64,000 nucleotides of DNA from the NCBI GenBank assembly GCA_026419785.1, contig JAODTK010005522.1, forward strand, positions 62,001-126,000, given 5' to 3'. Below the pieces are notes generated by a model, which saw only the letters and a list, made by a program, of their open reading frames with translations, searched no databases and had not been told where the DNA came from. Position numbers and translations under genes: made by a program. Positions 1 to 12,881 of this stretch are shown here, piece after piece. The DNA comes from Sclerodactyla briareus. Taxonomy: Eukaryota > Echinodermata > Holothuroidea > Dendrochirotida > Sclerodactylidae. How positions within the stretch are numbered: the stretch's first letter is position 1; every line of letters begins with the position of its first letter.

Positions 1-664
1 GACAATGTGCATAATCATAAGATGAGCCGATATCGGCTACGTATGACACTATGAATGTCTTTGTCAAATCAGTTTTATTATTTCGTGTTTTGTCTGGGGA
101 AGAAGAAAACCGATGGATTGAAAAAAAAAGGGGATCCACTTCCCTGTACATGGACCTCAAACTTGGACGAGTTCCCCCCCCCCCCCACACCACCTCTGTC
201 GTGCAATTTGAGAATGGAAATGAGGTCTAAGTAAATAATGTCAAGAATTCACGATCGGAGCGCATTATAATATCAAGGTTCTCCATACAAGGTGATTCGT
301 GTTAGAGAAACAAACACATTAGGGTTACTCTATCGGTGTGGTATAGACTCGGATGTTTGTATACCGATGCCAAATCGACCCTCAGCCAGCTTCACGGTCG
401 AAAAAAACCTTACGTGATGAAATTCGAAAGTAAAATGGAACGAATTACTCGAAGGAAAGAAAATTTGCGGTTCAAAAAATGAAATCATCACTGTAAGTAT
501 GGTGGAGGTACTCTCTGGTATAGGCGAGAATTTTGTTTCCTAGTTTACCTCAATTAAGTGCAGAAGTGACTATTTCTTCGTACAAAAGAAGAATCATCCT
601 AATCTGTGACCTGTTACTTCTTCCAAGAAAATAAACCGCTGCTGGCCATCCGCTACATACTATC
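1..664. other. No recognised feature
   Basis: AT-rich non-coding sequence. I see no exon, RNA gene or recognisable repeat apart from a 13-base C run at 174-186. Confidence 0.5.
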
Positions 665-1165
665 AACTATGAGCTAATGTATTGACCACGCACCCATTTT
701 CCGTGGGCTATAGGGTGGACCGGAGGCGATTGCCGAAGGTATACAGGTCCGTGGGTCATTCCTATAGGGAGGGATTTCGCTCAGTCGGTAGAGGCTCCAG
801 CCTGAAAAACATTGATTGCGAGTCGGGCCCATTGGAAGACCCGAGAGGATTTCCGCAGTCTGTTGGACAAGGCATGTCTCCTGAACTGTTCCACCGCAAC
901 CCACGTGGAAAAGTGGGTACCTTGTGTAGGTGACTGTAAAGAGTAGAGTGAGCGTGTATGGGACTGCCCTATTGAGACACGAGGAAGTGATCGTACTGAA
1001 ATCGTGCGTCGGGAGTAAACACGCCAGAAAGGGTGCTCATATAGTACGGGCTGTGGCAAGTCATATGATCAGGGGGTAATATTCTGATAAAGCGCTTTGA
1101 GCAGTCTTCAACTGGAAAAGCGCTATATAAGCACGGATATTATTATCATTATTATTATACAAGAT
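665..1165 (+). mobile_element. SINE-like element with (ATT)n end
   Basis: A tRNA A-box-like string (TTCGCTCAGTCGGTAGAG, about 776-793) lies near the left side. The right end, about 1088-1160, has the arrangement AAAGCGCTTT, a short spacer, AAAAGCGCTATATAAGC and then ATT triplets. Such a GCGCTATATAA hairpin followed by ATT repeats is a common 3' end of CR1/L2-type LINEs and the SINEs that borrow their tails. I do not see a convincing B box, so the element could instead be the tail of a truncated LINE. The 5' boundary is a guess; only the tail is clear. Confidence 0.4.
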
Positions 1166-4100
1166 TGACGGATGAAAAAGACATCGCAGCAGACCAGCAT
1201 GAATATAAATATCTCCGAGAATTAAACAGCAGTTTTCACTTTCTCCCTATATAAAACTTTCTGTTCTGAAAGCTATAGGATACGTCGCAGTTACAGGTCC
1301 TTCGTCCGCCGTATTAATAAGACCAGCTGCCAGGTCGAACACCGATAGAATGTCCTCTCGCCTCGTGATATATGGTCATGCGCAAGCGATCCAACTCGTG
1401 ACCGGATGGTTACTCAATTGCTTGAAAGAAAGAAACAATGTTGAGACCGGATACTTACTGCAATCATATTCCCACTTGTACGCGTATACCAGACGTCAGA
1501 CTGGCGAAAGAGTGTGTCGCCCACCTATTCTTACTCTTATCTCGGGAGTCTGAAGAGGGAACCCGGAGCTTGCCTTTCGTCTGCTCGGACCGTCACTTGG
1601 TCCTAGTTTGAATGATATGCTCGAAATTCTACTATAGTCCCGCTTTCGTAGTATTTTTTTTCACTGATTAATACACGTAGCACCTAAACGAGGAGACGTG
1701 ATGGATGTAAGAGAAGAAATATTTCACGAATTTTGCGCCTAACCATTCGTTTTCGAGTCTGCTCAGGGGGGACCCTGGAGTTGCGCGTGTATTGTCGACC
1801 ACCTCTGTAACGATCTATTATATAGTTCACCATCCCTGCGGGGAATACTTGCCACGACACTCTAGTAGATCGAGTAGCGAAGGGGCACGCTGTGCCTGGA
1901 TCCATCATGGACATTTTCAGCCATATACTTTATTTCACTTTCTATCACTAACGGCGTAATTGAATAATCGGTATCGAGTGTCTAGAGAATAGCCTCTGCA
2001 ATGCCTGTCGGTAATAATAAGCTCGCTCCGCGACCAATTGGCACAACCAATGTCCCACGTCAGCCTCAGTTTTGGATAATGCGGTGGGTGGGGGGGGGGG
2101 TAGGGGGGCGTGGGGGTGTTCTCGTGGGAAGGGGGAAACCATTCTTCGTGAATCAATTAAATTAGTCCTGGATGCAACCATTTAGCAAGACGTGTACTGC
2201 CATGTAGGCCTATCGCCTCATAGTTGATGACCCGAAACCAACTTCATTTGTCCCATCAAACCGTCCAAATAGTGCCCCACCACAAGACTAGGAAAAGACA
2301 GCTGGAGTGGCATGTGGGTAAAATTTGAGGGCACCTTGGGTGTTGTTTTGTGACGTCACCACCATGGTTCAACTCCTCCCTTTAGTAGTCTCTCACGACG
2401 AAAAGCTCTAGTACTGTTTCCAAATTATCCCCGTCCTTTTAACGCCGGCTTGATTACATTATCACCGATATACCCCATTCTCGGAGCGTCGTGATACCTC
2501 CATCTAAACTCCACTAATATAGATCTTACATGGTCTAAATCCCCCAGTGCATAAGATCGTCAGGGCCGGCTGCCGGGAGAACAGTTCATATGTTTGGCAG
2601 GTTTATACGCTTAAATTTCGAATGTTCAATCTGACAAATGGGTGTCTGACTGTGGCAGTAGCGTATAACTGGGTTGATGAAAGTGAGGGGGCAGGGATTA
2701 AAATAAGCTAAATATACTGACGGATATGTCTTTACGACACCAATGTCGGGCTCGGTGTTTTAGGAAGGGAAATATGTTCGGGGGCTACTACTTGGACTCA
2801 TCTGAGCGGAGCGCGCCATCATTGGTTGCGGTCGTAAAGATTATTGACCTTTCATATTACCAGATGAGGCATTTCCCAGCTGCAAAAGGGCATTGAAGTT
2901 ATTGTCCGGTTTGGACGCATTCAGTCATGTGGACCCTAATAACATGAAATTTACAGGGGGGGGGGGGTGGAGAATTTTAGAGGATGGAGGCCCCCATACC
3001 TCCCCGTAAATTGAAGCCGCCCTGCGACACTTTCTTCAGGGGCTCATTTACGAATAGAGATCCACACAGCCTATGACTCACACCTACGTCCCCTCCATAA
3101 TTACAATATATTGTATTTATTCCTCATACCGCCGTTAGTTCATGAAAGAACACAAAGAACGCCAATTGAGTCATCAAACAGTATCATTCTGAGAATAAAG
3201 AGTATCCTAAAAATGGAGCAGTTCGTATATACCACATTTACATTCAAACAACCATACCTGTATGAAATTGACACTGATTTTGTCAATACTCAATCCGACC
3301 ATTTTCATCCCGACATGAAAGCGATGCTTATACCAATACACCTAAATTATGTCATTCAGTTTAAAATAACGGTAACAGTGATCCCGAATTGAGCATGAAA
3401 AAAGTGCCGGTATCCTGCGCAGTGGTGACGTCAGGATTTCCCGACGGGAGGTACAATCAAGTTCCTGACGAGGTGGTCCAGGATCGTTCAAACTGATTTC
3501 CGAACTTCATCCTACCCATATTTCAAAACCTTTTTTTATGTTTTCATCTTTTGACTTCTGTTCTCAAAAAAGAAACCTTGAATAATGAAATCAGTGACAT
3601 CCCACTCAATTAGGCACTAGTCTGAATAGATTGAGCTGCATGACGTTCACCGTCCCCAACTGAATCGAAACATTAGTTTCTCAGGACATTTCGAAGATAT
3701 CAATAATACTGTATATGGCCTAACTATGTATGCCACCATGTAGGACTTATTGGGCGGAGGTACGGCGATCTCAACCTGACAGCCTGAAGCGATGAACTCA
3801 GCAAATGAGACAACAGGACTATAGGCGCGCGAAGCGCAGCGAAAATTTTGAGCTTCAATATAGGAATTTTCATGAAGAAGGTTGGAAATATAGTTATACT
3901 GTCGGGGGAACAGGCCCTCAGCGGGGTAGGTCTAATGTTTAAAGTTGCTGATTTCCAGGACTATATAGTCGAAGGATAGCGGTCGCACGGAGTCAGCAAA
4001 GGTCTATGGTTCGAGCATTATAACTACACTAATTCGTCGGAGGATTTTCCCAGCCATCGGTTGGTCACCTGAACATTGAGTGAGGCATAGTCGTGTTGCT

Positions 4101-7100
4101 AAAGTACAGGCGCAGGTTTAGAGAAAACATTCAGAGGCCCAGTTATGAGGTGAATTACCTAAAGCAAAAAACCCATATGGTGGCGCCAAGCTTTCGAGAA
4201 TATTTTAAGGATGCAGATGGTATTTATTTTAAAATTGTAAAATACATACGTATCCATAGACAAGAGGTATTTGGGAGCTTAGGAGATTTTAAGTGGTGCC
4301 TGCTAACGGGACAATTTTCCGATCCAAAAGGTCCTATTGGGCCTCCCCAAAACTACCTGGCCAGTCAAAACTGCTGTTAAGACTAATAGAGAAAACATTA
4401 TCGTCTCACAAAACCCGGCAGTAATGAACGAGTCCGTTTACATGAAGTAACTGAAAAATCGTCGTGACGACTGAAAGACGCGCCCGTGTTTTTGCTGTGC
4501 CATCAGACGACGATGCTATTTAGGTTGGAGACCAATACCGAACATGTCTCTTCAACCGGATACCTATAAGGGGCTATATCTATTATTGTCAATTCTATTT
4601 TGGGTTCAAAATGCAAATAGTCATTCCCTATGTATCAAAAGAGTCCTCTGCATTAGCGAATTTAGGCTTTATCACGAATACCTCTCCCCAAAATTTAAAC
4701 AGCCTATTGAGGGGCTAATACACGTTCACATAGAAAATAGATACACGAAATATGTAAAGACTGTGGAATCGATCGAGAATATCGTCATATTGACGCATGA
4801 CCTGAAAAGTCCGGTGTTAGGTTCCAGTGCCAGGGAGGAGTAATCCAGATTCTTATTCTCTAGTCAAGTGAAGTGCTCACATAAGCTAACCACGATCAAT
4901 TGGAAAACGAAAAAAAAATTTCAGTAATAGGATAACCATGTCAACATGACCTATTTTATACATCGATTTGGTTGTTATATATTGCTATGAATTATTAAAG
5001 TCATTGTAACCGTGTCACCAAACCTGGTCTGGGAGAGGGCGTTGTCAGGTTGTAGAACGTCTCATGGTAAAACAGGGTCCAATATATGAACACATTTTGT
5101 TGGGCCCATGAGCAGGCGCGGTTCCACACGGACAGTCCGGAAATGGATGCATTATAAATGGTTAATATGGTAATAAAATCAATGAGTGTGACCTAACTGA
5201 TACGGTGTCGGACGTTCTGCGGCGGGGAGAAGCAAAAGCCTATTTTCTGTCATCGGAGGGCATCCCGGAGCTATTATATCAAATAGAGAGGCGATGGTAC
5301 GCAAATGAAACATGTCCTCGTGTGAGCTACGTACACTGATGCAAGCAAAAAATTGGGCATGAATGCGTGAATTGTATCAGAACATATAGTTTGTTTCTCC
5401 TACTTCCAAATTGTAGACTAAGTCAGTGCTGCGGGACATTTGTACGTTAGTGCAACATGGATGTGAAAAGTGCTGTGTTGCACGTAGAGTATCAACAAAG
5501 AGTGCAATCGCCTTAGAGCACGTTGTGGAAAACATTTTCCTTCTAGGCAATAGGAGGAAGATGATGCCAAAAATGGATGGCTCGCACGTACGGGATAGCA
5601 AAGTTAGGGGAAAAATAAACAGAAAAAACACGACGTGTTGCATATAGCAGCGTCAATCTAGTATAGGAGCGCTATCATTCATTGCCGGGCTCTATAGTTC
5701 TGAAAGGTCAGATACCTTCTAACATTTTCAGGAACACTCCGAACCAACAAGGGTGGCAGGCACTCTGCTCAGATGGTCACATCGTATTTCCCCTTCCCCC
5801 AATGATTTAAAAGCGGTGTTGGGCTAATGCAACATGGAACCCGTTACTTTGTGTATTCATATTGCAATAAACTGTGGACCAAGATGTCAAAAAGACGGCA
5901 TTATGATGGGACACATGGAGATAATATTAACACCATAACTGCTGCCATGCAATTACCGAACTTACCCCATCCTTGAAATTAAATTTCCAAATTATAGAAT
6001 TCTGGAGAGAGCCTCCTTTGTCAAAAAATACCATACATAGGTCCTAAAAAAATACCAATCCATAGTCTTGGGTTATAAGACGGAGCTAGCACTCTTTAAC
6101 TTCGTTTTGCAACAAACCACCGTTGTGCCTTCCACTACCGTATATATATAAGTGGTGATTGATTGGCATCGCTGTCGTCTTGAGAACTGTTCAATTTGAC
6201 GTCACTATCTTTAACAATCTAAAAGCCAATCACCATCCACGTTTCCAGTAGTGTTTACATCCGCGTGGGTTGTTAATTATCGATTCCTCGAGGAACCTTA
6301 TTGGACTAACATACTGAAGTTTCATATTTCCCTCCAATATTTGTGTAATTTCCTGGAATGAAAATTATATATTGACAGAATTCATTTCTGTCGGAAGTTG
6401 CAGTTTATTATTGCTAATTTGAATAACTCTTCGACAAGAATAGCAACATAATAGTAGATACAGGAAATAGACCTAGTGAGTTGGGAAAAAGGATCAAGCA
6501 TGTGAAGTATTCCAAGCGTTTAAATGCTTTGCAAGCGAAGTTCTCAGCCGAGTGTGAACTGTAATATAAATTTCATTTCGCCGCTAATTATCTAATGACA
6601 ATTTTCTCGTTGTTGATTAATTTTTGGAGCAAGTAGGCCCAAAAAAGATTGTAATTTTCGACTAACTTACTTAGCCTTTTCAAACGTTAGGCGGTACTTG
6701 AAGCAGATTTGATTGCTCGTTCATCCAGCTTTATGCATAGCATTAGACACTTTCACGAACAATCCTACACGACTCCGTGGCGAAACTATATCTATGGACC
6801 GTACTGTTCAAGAGCTGTATAGGAGACCAAGATTATGTGAGTAGCCGCAAATTTAGTCGGCAGTCACGGCGTCTTGAACAAGACCACAATAACCACGCCT
6901 GAGGGAATCACTGCAGCCTAATGGCAGACGTCGTTGCAGCACTGACCCGGCTACTGTCTTCAACGTTTCTCAGTTCTTATCACCTGGTGTCACGTTTGTG
7001 ATTTTTTTCTTGCAGAACGCCCTCATTTGTACTTCGACTTTGTGTATGAAGAATACTTTCTTAGATTCGGAGGGCGCCATTAAATTATGTGTGACCAGCT

Positions 7101-7249
7101 GATCGGTGAGAGCAACGTTGGTTTCGGAGATTGTCCAACCTCATTTGGTTTAACTAGCGACTCCTACGCGTGGGCGCTTCCACTTGTTGGGGAGTGGGTC
7201 CAAGACAAAGTTGGGGAGGTCCAAGGCAACTTCCCATGTGTTCCTCCTC

Positions 7250-7251
<2 letters not shown>
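1166..7251. other. Long stretch without recognisable genes
   Basis: Six kilobases of mostly AT-rich sequence with no splice-bounded exon or transposon protein that I can identify. It contains G runs at 2090-2100 and 2956-2967. A GC-rich near-palindrome at 3825-3840 (GCGCGCGAAGCGCAGC followed by AAAATTTT) resembles the inner part of the hAT-like element at 11849-12881. Open frames of about 95 codons at 3111-3392, 4093-4380 and 4544-4843 are no longer than expected by chance in a window of this size. Confidence 0.45.

Positions 7252-7280
<29 letters not shown>
7252..7280 (+). repeat. Poly-C tract (29 C)
   Basis: An uninterrupted run of 29 cytosines. Poly-Pro reading frames across it are artefacts of the homopolymer. 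Its true length in the genome is uncertain because such runs are hard to sequence. Confidence 0.9.
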
Positions 7281-7283
<3 letters not shown>

Positions 7284-7361
7284 CTCCCGTACGAATCTCT
7301 GCGTACGCCTACCGGGGAATATTGGCAATGCTTGAATTTTCAACAATCAATTTTTTTTTGT

Positions 7362-7394
7362 CCAATCCCAATTCCCAATCCCAATTCCCAATCA
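7362..7394 (+). repeat. Short tandem repeat CCAATCCCAATTC
   Basis: About two and a half copies of a 12-13 bp unit alternating CCAATCC and CAATTCC. It lies immediately before the 45-bp repeat at 7396. Confidence 0.7.
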
Positions 7395-7395
7395 A

Positions 7396-7440
7396 ACGTG
7401 TGGGATGCTCGTATTGGGGTGATGACCACTATAGTTAAGA
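7396..7440 (+). repeat. 45-bp direct repeat, copy 1 (second at 7889-7932)
   Basis: The string beginning ACGTGTGGGATG and containing CGTATTGGGGTGAT recurs about 490 bp downstream at 7889-7932 with a few substitutions (ACGTGTGGGGAATG, CGTATTGGGGTGAT). Both copies end near ACTAT. They could be the ends of one element or two fragments of a dispersed repeat; nothing coding is visible between them. Confidence 0.65.
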
Positions 7441-7888
7441 GGTGAGAGGCTGCCTGAGTCGGGTTGTCCACGCTTGTCCTTTTGTGTCGCTAGTTGCTAG
7501 TGTTTCACGCCGGACACATGGCTCAAATCTATCGCCGCCATGTTGGTTTATGACATGTATGAGTGACGCAACTAACACAAGTGTAGTAGTCATGTAACAT
7601 ATCTCTGCTTCAAGCTAGCACATGTGGAATCGGCCATACCGGAACCCCCACCCCCGACCTACAGATCCTAGCATTTTGCCTCGTTGAGTTTATTTCAATT
7701 CCCACAAGGGCCTGGTAGCTGCGGAGGAGAAAAGGATTGAGCAGCATCCGAGTAAACCACAATTTTACCAAGAGAGTGGAAACGTTGCAAGGTGATAAAT
7801 TATTTCTTTATCCGGAAAAATATTGTGCTACGTGCAAAAAATGATTATAGCGGTGTCCTGGGTTTTTGGTATCAATTCAAATATATAG

Positions 7889-7932
7889 ACGTGTGGGGAA
7901 TGTCGTATTGGGGTGATTAACACTATTTTTAG
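7889..7932 (+). repeat. 45-bp direct repeat, copy 2
   Basis: Second copy of the repeat at 7396-7440, same orientation, sharing the core CGTATTGGGGTGAT. The 550 bp that follow, up to about 8486, hold nothing I recognise. Confidence 0.65.
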
Positions 7933-8486
7933 AACCTACATGACTGAGCTGAAGAATGTACTACTCGCGCAACAGCAGAATGGTAGAAAATGGAAACAAA
8001 ATCAGCAAAAAAGTACCAGCGTCATCTGGCTTATATGAATGTGCACCAGTTTACCCTGTGAGAACTGCTCATCCCCCCCCCCCATTGATGTAGGAGCCTA
8101 CACTGCTGTTTGCTAGCCCCGTTTCACGTTTCGCGTCTGGTGGAAAATCGCTAGTATTACCTCAGTTCACTACATACGTAGTGTGATGATCACAGTGATT
8201 ACATCGACCAGTCACTCCTTCGGGGGGTTACACTATGTCACCGGTAATTCATCTGGGAGACTTTTTCCCACCAATTTCAACACAGGCAGGCTAAAAAGTT
8301 CTCTTTTTTTTTTTGCATTGCTAAAAAAACTAAGAAAGGAAGTCGAACGAAAAAGCCGAAGACCGCGTGAAGACATTCTAATGGTTCCAAATAAAGGAAA
8401 ATCTATTTTGGCCACTGTTTGCGCCTTCCGACAAAACAGGCCTGTAGCTCAATTATGTACAGGCCAACATAATATCCGATCGCCGA

Positions 8487-9305
8487 TCTGAACTTTTCTC
8501 CTTTCCCCTTGTCTTCAAGTCTTTCCCTCTTTTTCTTATCCGTCCTCCTCTTTCCCATCTTTTTTTTCCTCTTTTTTTTCCTGTTTCTTTCTCTCTCTCT
8601 ATCCTTTCTCTGTCCTTTCTGCTTCTCTTTCCGTCCACCTTTCCCCTTTTCTTTCCCTCCTTTGATATTTCCACATGTCTTGTTCGGATGTTCCTCTTTC
8701 CCTCTTTTCATTTCCAGTAAGTGCTAGCTCTCTCCTCCTTTACCTTGTCGTCTTCCCTCTTTTCTTACATTTCCTTTCCCTCTTCTTTCCCCTATAATTC
8801 TCGCCGTCTATCTCTAATTCTCTCCATCTTATTTTTTTTCTTTCCCTCTTTCTATTCCCTGATTTCCTTCTCTTTCTCTTCCTTTGACCCTTTGACATTC
8901 CCCCCCCCAATTCCCTCTCGTTCGTTCCCACTTTCTCCTGTTTCCATTTCTAGGAAAATTTCTTTCTCACTCCCTTTTTTCTTTCCCCTTCCATAATTTT
9001 TCCCTGTATTGCTTTCCATCTTTCTAGTTCCTGTTTCTTTTTGTTGTTTTTCTTCCCTCTTCTTCTTCCCTTCTTTCATATTCTTTGACATATTCCCCCT
9101 TTCTTAGTTTGCCCTTCCAGGCTCCCCCCCCCCCCTTTTAGTAAATTCTAGCTCTCTTCTCCTTCCCTTTTCTTCTCTTCGCTCATCTTTTTCCTTTCTC
9201 CCTCTTCATCCTTCCCTTCCTTTCTTTCTTTCTTCTCCCCCCCCCCCCCCTTCCTCTTTCCCCTTTTTTCTCCCTTCCTCTCCCATATTTTTCCCACCCC
9301 GCCTA
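8487..9305 (+). repeat. 800-bp polypyrimidine tract
   Basis: About 820 bases in which the plus strand is overwhelmingly C and T (TTCC, TTTCTC, TTCCC units), with only scattered purines and C runs near 9123-9135 and 9238-9250. Lys/Arg/Glu-rich minus frames and Ser/Phe-rich plus frames here are composition artefacts. Long homopurine-homopyrimidine tracts can form triplex (H-) DNA; whether this one does is inference. Confidence 0.9.
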
Positions 9306-9679
9306 CCCGCTGGCAACGCTAGCTGATCAAGGACAACCTGAAAGTTAGCATTAGAATCCCAACCATAGTTCAATCTCCGTTACAGGGTTCACGAAGTCAT
9401 GATTCGCATTGGGTGTGTAATTACAGAGGTTCCGCGACGCCTGTTTGTAGACGATAACGATATTTGTTTTTCAATGTGAGCCTAACCAAAAATAATGTAT
9501 CAAAGGTCGAAACAGGTTTACCTATTTCCATAAGCATTCTACCCAGGGTCCATAAATTTACATTGTGGTGTAACGTTGCCGAGTTGATGTGCCGTTAAAC
9601 CATATTTTAGTACTACTTTGAGGTAATCCAAAGCACTTGTACATAGCAAGCCGGTCAACATTGACCTCCAACTTGTGAA
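9306..9679. other. No recognised feature
   Basis: Ordinary non-coding sequence between the polypyrimidine tract and the LINE A flank; no exon or repeat recognised. Confidence 0.5.
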
Positions 9680-9694
9680 ATGTATTCTACTTAA
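9680..9694 (+). repeat. 15-bp direct repeat flanking LINE A (left)
   Basis: The 15 bases ATGTATTCTACTTAA occur here and at 13240-13254, on either side of LINE A. They could be a LINE target-site duplication. Weaker similarity continues beyond the 15 bases on both sides, and the left copy lies in its own small tandem (TTCTACTTAAGTGG / TTCTACTTGAGTGG), so a pre-existing repeat is an alternative. Confidence 0.5.
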
Positions 9695-11848
9695 GTGGAA
9701 TTAAATTCTACTTGAGTGGAATTGAATTATAACGTAAGTGAATACATCCCCCCCCTAATGCATAACTCTTTTTTGACTTAGGGGATCAGGACCGTTTTAT
9801 GTTAGGATTCTCGTCCGAGGGGTTGGTATCCCTCTCCTGATTTGTAGCCAGGGTGGTGGGGTTGGCACCCCTCCTTTTTTTCTTCATCTTCATCAGGGTT
9901 CTCCATCGTGTTTGCCGTGCGGATCCGACTGACGCTGCTGCTCATCGCAGGGTGCACGCCATATGAAAGGTTCGGGCAAAGCGCTAGGGACTGCAAGTCC
10001 GGAGGAGGGGAAGACCCCGACGGTTTGGGGTCACGTGTGTGGGTATTATGCTGGTGCTGCTGCCGCTATGTTCGTCTACCCCTCCTCCAGTCGTGTCCCT
10101 GCTCATCGAGCGAGCGTTCCGTTTCCCAGATACATCCCCTCTTCATTTCGTAAGCATGCCCGGTTGCTGTCTTGCCAAGGAAATTTGGTAGGCTAGGAAT
10201 TGGTGTTGCAGCGCTAGCCGGAACACGGTTAACACGGATCACGCGCGTATATAATGTCACAACACATCGATATCGCCCACACTTTTGGGTATTTCATCGC
10301 TGTCGCAGTGAACGTTCCGACCGGAGTAACCGATGACTTAATAAAAAAAAAAGGGTTCTACGCTCATTCAGTTTGTTTTGCGAGGCTATTCCCATTCGTG
10401 ACTCGACTCAATAGTCATTCCGGGCGATTTCAGATACTCCACTGGTATGTCGGGATGGCTATGAGTTGTGTCGTTCGCCGCATGTATCTGGCAGCCATGA
10501 TGACAGCAGTCTCAGGCTACCTAAATTTGCTAGAAGTCGTAGCCTTAGACTTGCTGGTTCATGGTTCCAAAGATCCGATGCGAGGCACTTGACTTCAATG
10601 ATGGTGTTACTGTCAAGGAGATTGACCATGTACTCATAGATGGGAGTTGGAGGATGCTCATGAACATGGGTCGTTAGGAGTGTCAAGTTCTTCACAACTG
10701 ATCACAGTTGCTGGTCATTACACCCAGGCTTGCTTTCAGAATCCCGAGAAAGGTACGTAATGCAGCTCAGAATAGTTTGTAGTGAGCCCTGAAGGATCCG
10801 AAAGTTTGGACAGTCGCTTGAAGGGGTGGGTGAATGTGATCACGAGCTGGGATGGGAGGACAGAAATTTGAATCATCAAACGCAGGGGAGTGATCGGGTA
10901 GAGTCCAAGAAGGGACCACGGGGACATTTTCTAGGGAAACCGGCGCCGATACAATCGAACGGAATCGCCAGCCCAGAATCGATGGAAGAAGACCCTTCCG
11001 GCACTGCGACGCGACCGAGAGGCATATGGGTCGATCGCCTCCGTGAGTCAGTGGAAAGGCACTGGCAAAATGTGCCCACAGCCGGCATACAGAACGATTC
11101 GGCGACTCCGTAAATCGGCCTCTTTGAGGATTTGTACAAGTCGAGCCCCAAACCCACACTTCCAGTCAGGTGGATTTCGTTGCCGACCTGGTGGCTCACC
11201 TAACCCGTCTGCAGACGGTGACATGCCGACTATGAGGAAACTCGAAAGGCATTGGAGCAGTTGAAGGTTGAGGAAGCTCCCGCGGAGTCTGTGACATATA
11301 TCTAGAGAAGCTCTGGCTGGTAAGCCAGGCGTTCTCGAGTTGTTGCATGGCTTCTACTGTTGTTTGGAGCACTCATCCCAACTGTCTAGAAAAGGGGACT
11401 TAATGTTCTAATCTAGATACTTGGGACTACAATAAATAACTAATAACTAATAACACTAATAGTGCCTGGCAGTCTCTGCGAGGATCATCCTTAAAGATCT
11501 GTTGTCAGCTGCTTGCCCTGTTGAAGCCCTCGGCCAAGTAGTGAGAACGGGGACAAAATCCGCTGGAGCTTCAAATGCCATGACCAGACTAACCTCCAGT
11601 TTTCCTGTGGAATCTTGGACGGTGCTGCTAGGTTTGTCCGGGAGTTTGGCGAGTTCACCAAGTCATCCGTTTACCTCGGCAGGGGCATTAGCGACTCTGT
11701 CAGTAGATCCTGGGGTTGGGGTCAGTGGGGGCTTCAGATTGTCATAATGGAGTCATGAAGTCACTTGATGGTGGTGTGTAGAGAAAAGCGATATCTGAGT
11801 GGGAGAACCAAGCTCCGTGTTGTTGGCTCTGTTGCGCTTCCAGTCTTG
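9695..11848 (+). mobile_element. LINE A, 5' part: leader, endonuclease, RT thumb start
   Basis: Decayed non-LTR retrotransposon on the plus strand, readable only by switching frames. APE-type endonuclease motifs appear from about 10170 (LGIGVAAL), through FARSRSLRLAGSWFQR near 10510-10575, to NDGVTVKEIDHVLIDG at about 10600-10650 and a degraded TDH region near 10700. The linker before the RT is recognisable as YEETRKALEQLKVEEAP near 11230-11280. RT thumb sequence resumes near 11500 with GILDGAARFVREFGEFTK (about 11605-11660) and runs to YLSGRTKLRVVGSVALPVL, which ends exactly where the hAT-like insertion begins. The RT palm with the catalytic YxDD is absent: only about 200 bp lie between linker and thumb. 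About 9800-10140 would be the 5' leader. The clade (RTE-like or a relative) is a guess. Confidence 0.75.
11841..11848 (+). repeat. Target-site duplication CAGTCTTG (left)
   Basis: Eight bases identical to 12882-12889, directly flanking the hAT-like element. Eight-base duplications are the hallmark of hAT transposition. Confidence 0.85.
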
Positions 11849-12881
11849 CAGTGGCGTCACCAGACTTTTCAGGCTGGGGGGAGGGGAACAAGGGGGGCAC
11901 AAACATTTGGGGGGGGGGGCACAAGAATACTAACTAGGTGGAGCGCCACCATTGGTTGACGCAGATCGTAGAGGAATTTTGGTTGCTTAAGCCCCCCAGA
12001 TGGCCGGAAAAATGCACCCTCTCCGGCCCCCGGTTTAGGCCCTGGCATATACCAAGCTTTAAATCTGGGTATTTTGGGATTACAAATTCAGTAATCGGTG
12101 AAAAATTTTTAACATTTAGTCAGACCTCGATCTTATCGCTGACCCGAATTTGTGTCCAGAATATTCAATAATTTGGGCTCCACACTAATTGTTCACTAGT
12201 GCGCGCGAAGCGCGCAATTTTTGCTGGGTTTTCCGGCACATCTAGAAAACAGGATCTCACCAGAAAATTTGGGACATTTAGCTATCTTTAGCTCTAATGT
12301 CCCAACCAGATATGCCGTCAGTAGCAGTTACCTGGAAGAAAAAAAACATGCGTTGAAAATCGAAGCAATTTGATGGCCGAAGCAACTGCAGTTCCAAATC
12401 GCGCGTGGTAGAGGAAGGAAATAGACCGGAGGCTAAAGGGTTTAGTAATCAAAAGAGGTTGACTGTAGTTTTCAAGGTCATGAGAATGTGTTGTATAACT
12501 TCAGTATTTTACCTCACAGATATTTATGAGTTTATGAGCTAGGGGGCCATGAGAGTAGAAAGTTCCATAGAGTGTGCGGAGATGACGGGAAAGCGACGGG
12601 ACAAAAATCCACCACCATCGTACACGCGCGAAGCCCGAAAATTTTTCACCTTTTATCGCATTCGAGGCGAGTTTGGCACAAAAGCTGCTTTCCTTATTGA
12701 TATTTTTTTGTTGTGTGTTGTGTGTTTTTGTGTTCTATCTCAAACTGGTAGTCGAATCCTGACTACAGAGTTTTTTTTTGTTTGAAAATCACAAATCTCA
12801 GTTGGGGGGAGGCACACGGGGGGGCCACGAGGTTTTCGAGGGGGGCTCGTGCCCCCCTGGCCCCTTCTTGGCACGCCACGG
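11849..12881 (+). mobile_element. hAT-like non-autonomous DNA transposon, nested in LINE A
   Basis: A 1,033-bp element bounded by imperfect terminal inverted repeats: CAGTGGCGTCACCAG at the left and, read on the minus strand, CCGTGGCGTGCCAAG at the right. Both sides carry the 8-bp duplication CAGTCTTG. Inside are subterminal G-rich blocks (about 11875-11920 and 12805-12850, the latter followed by CTCGTGCCCCCCTGG) and a palindromic GCGCGCGAAGCGCGC at about 12200-12215. No transposase frame is visible, so it would need a transposase in trans. It splits the RT thumb of LINE A just after the residues ALPVL, so it inserted later than that copy. Similar CAGTGGCGT ends at 15874 and 18711 suggest a family in this genome. 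Confidence 0.85.

Noticed and set aside
3111..4843. Three plus-strand open frames of 93-99 codons in succession
   Set aside because: Lengths are within chance expectation for six frames over 64 kb. There are no splice-site arrangement, domain or repeat links between them.
7087..7445. Overlapping proline-rich plus-strand frames
   Set aside because: Produced by the 29-base poly-C tract, which is open in every frame.
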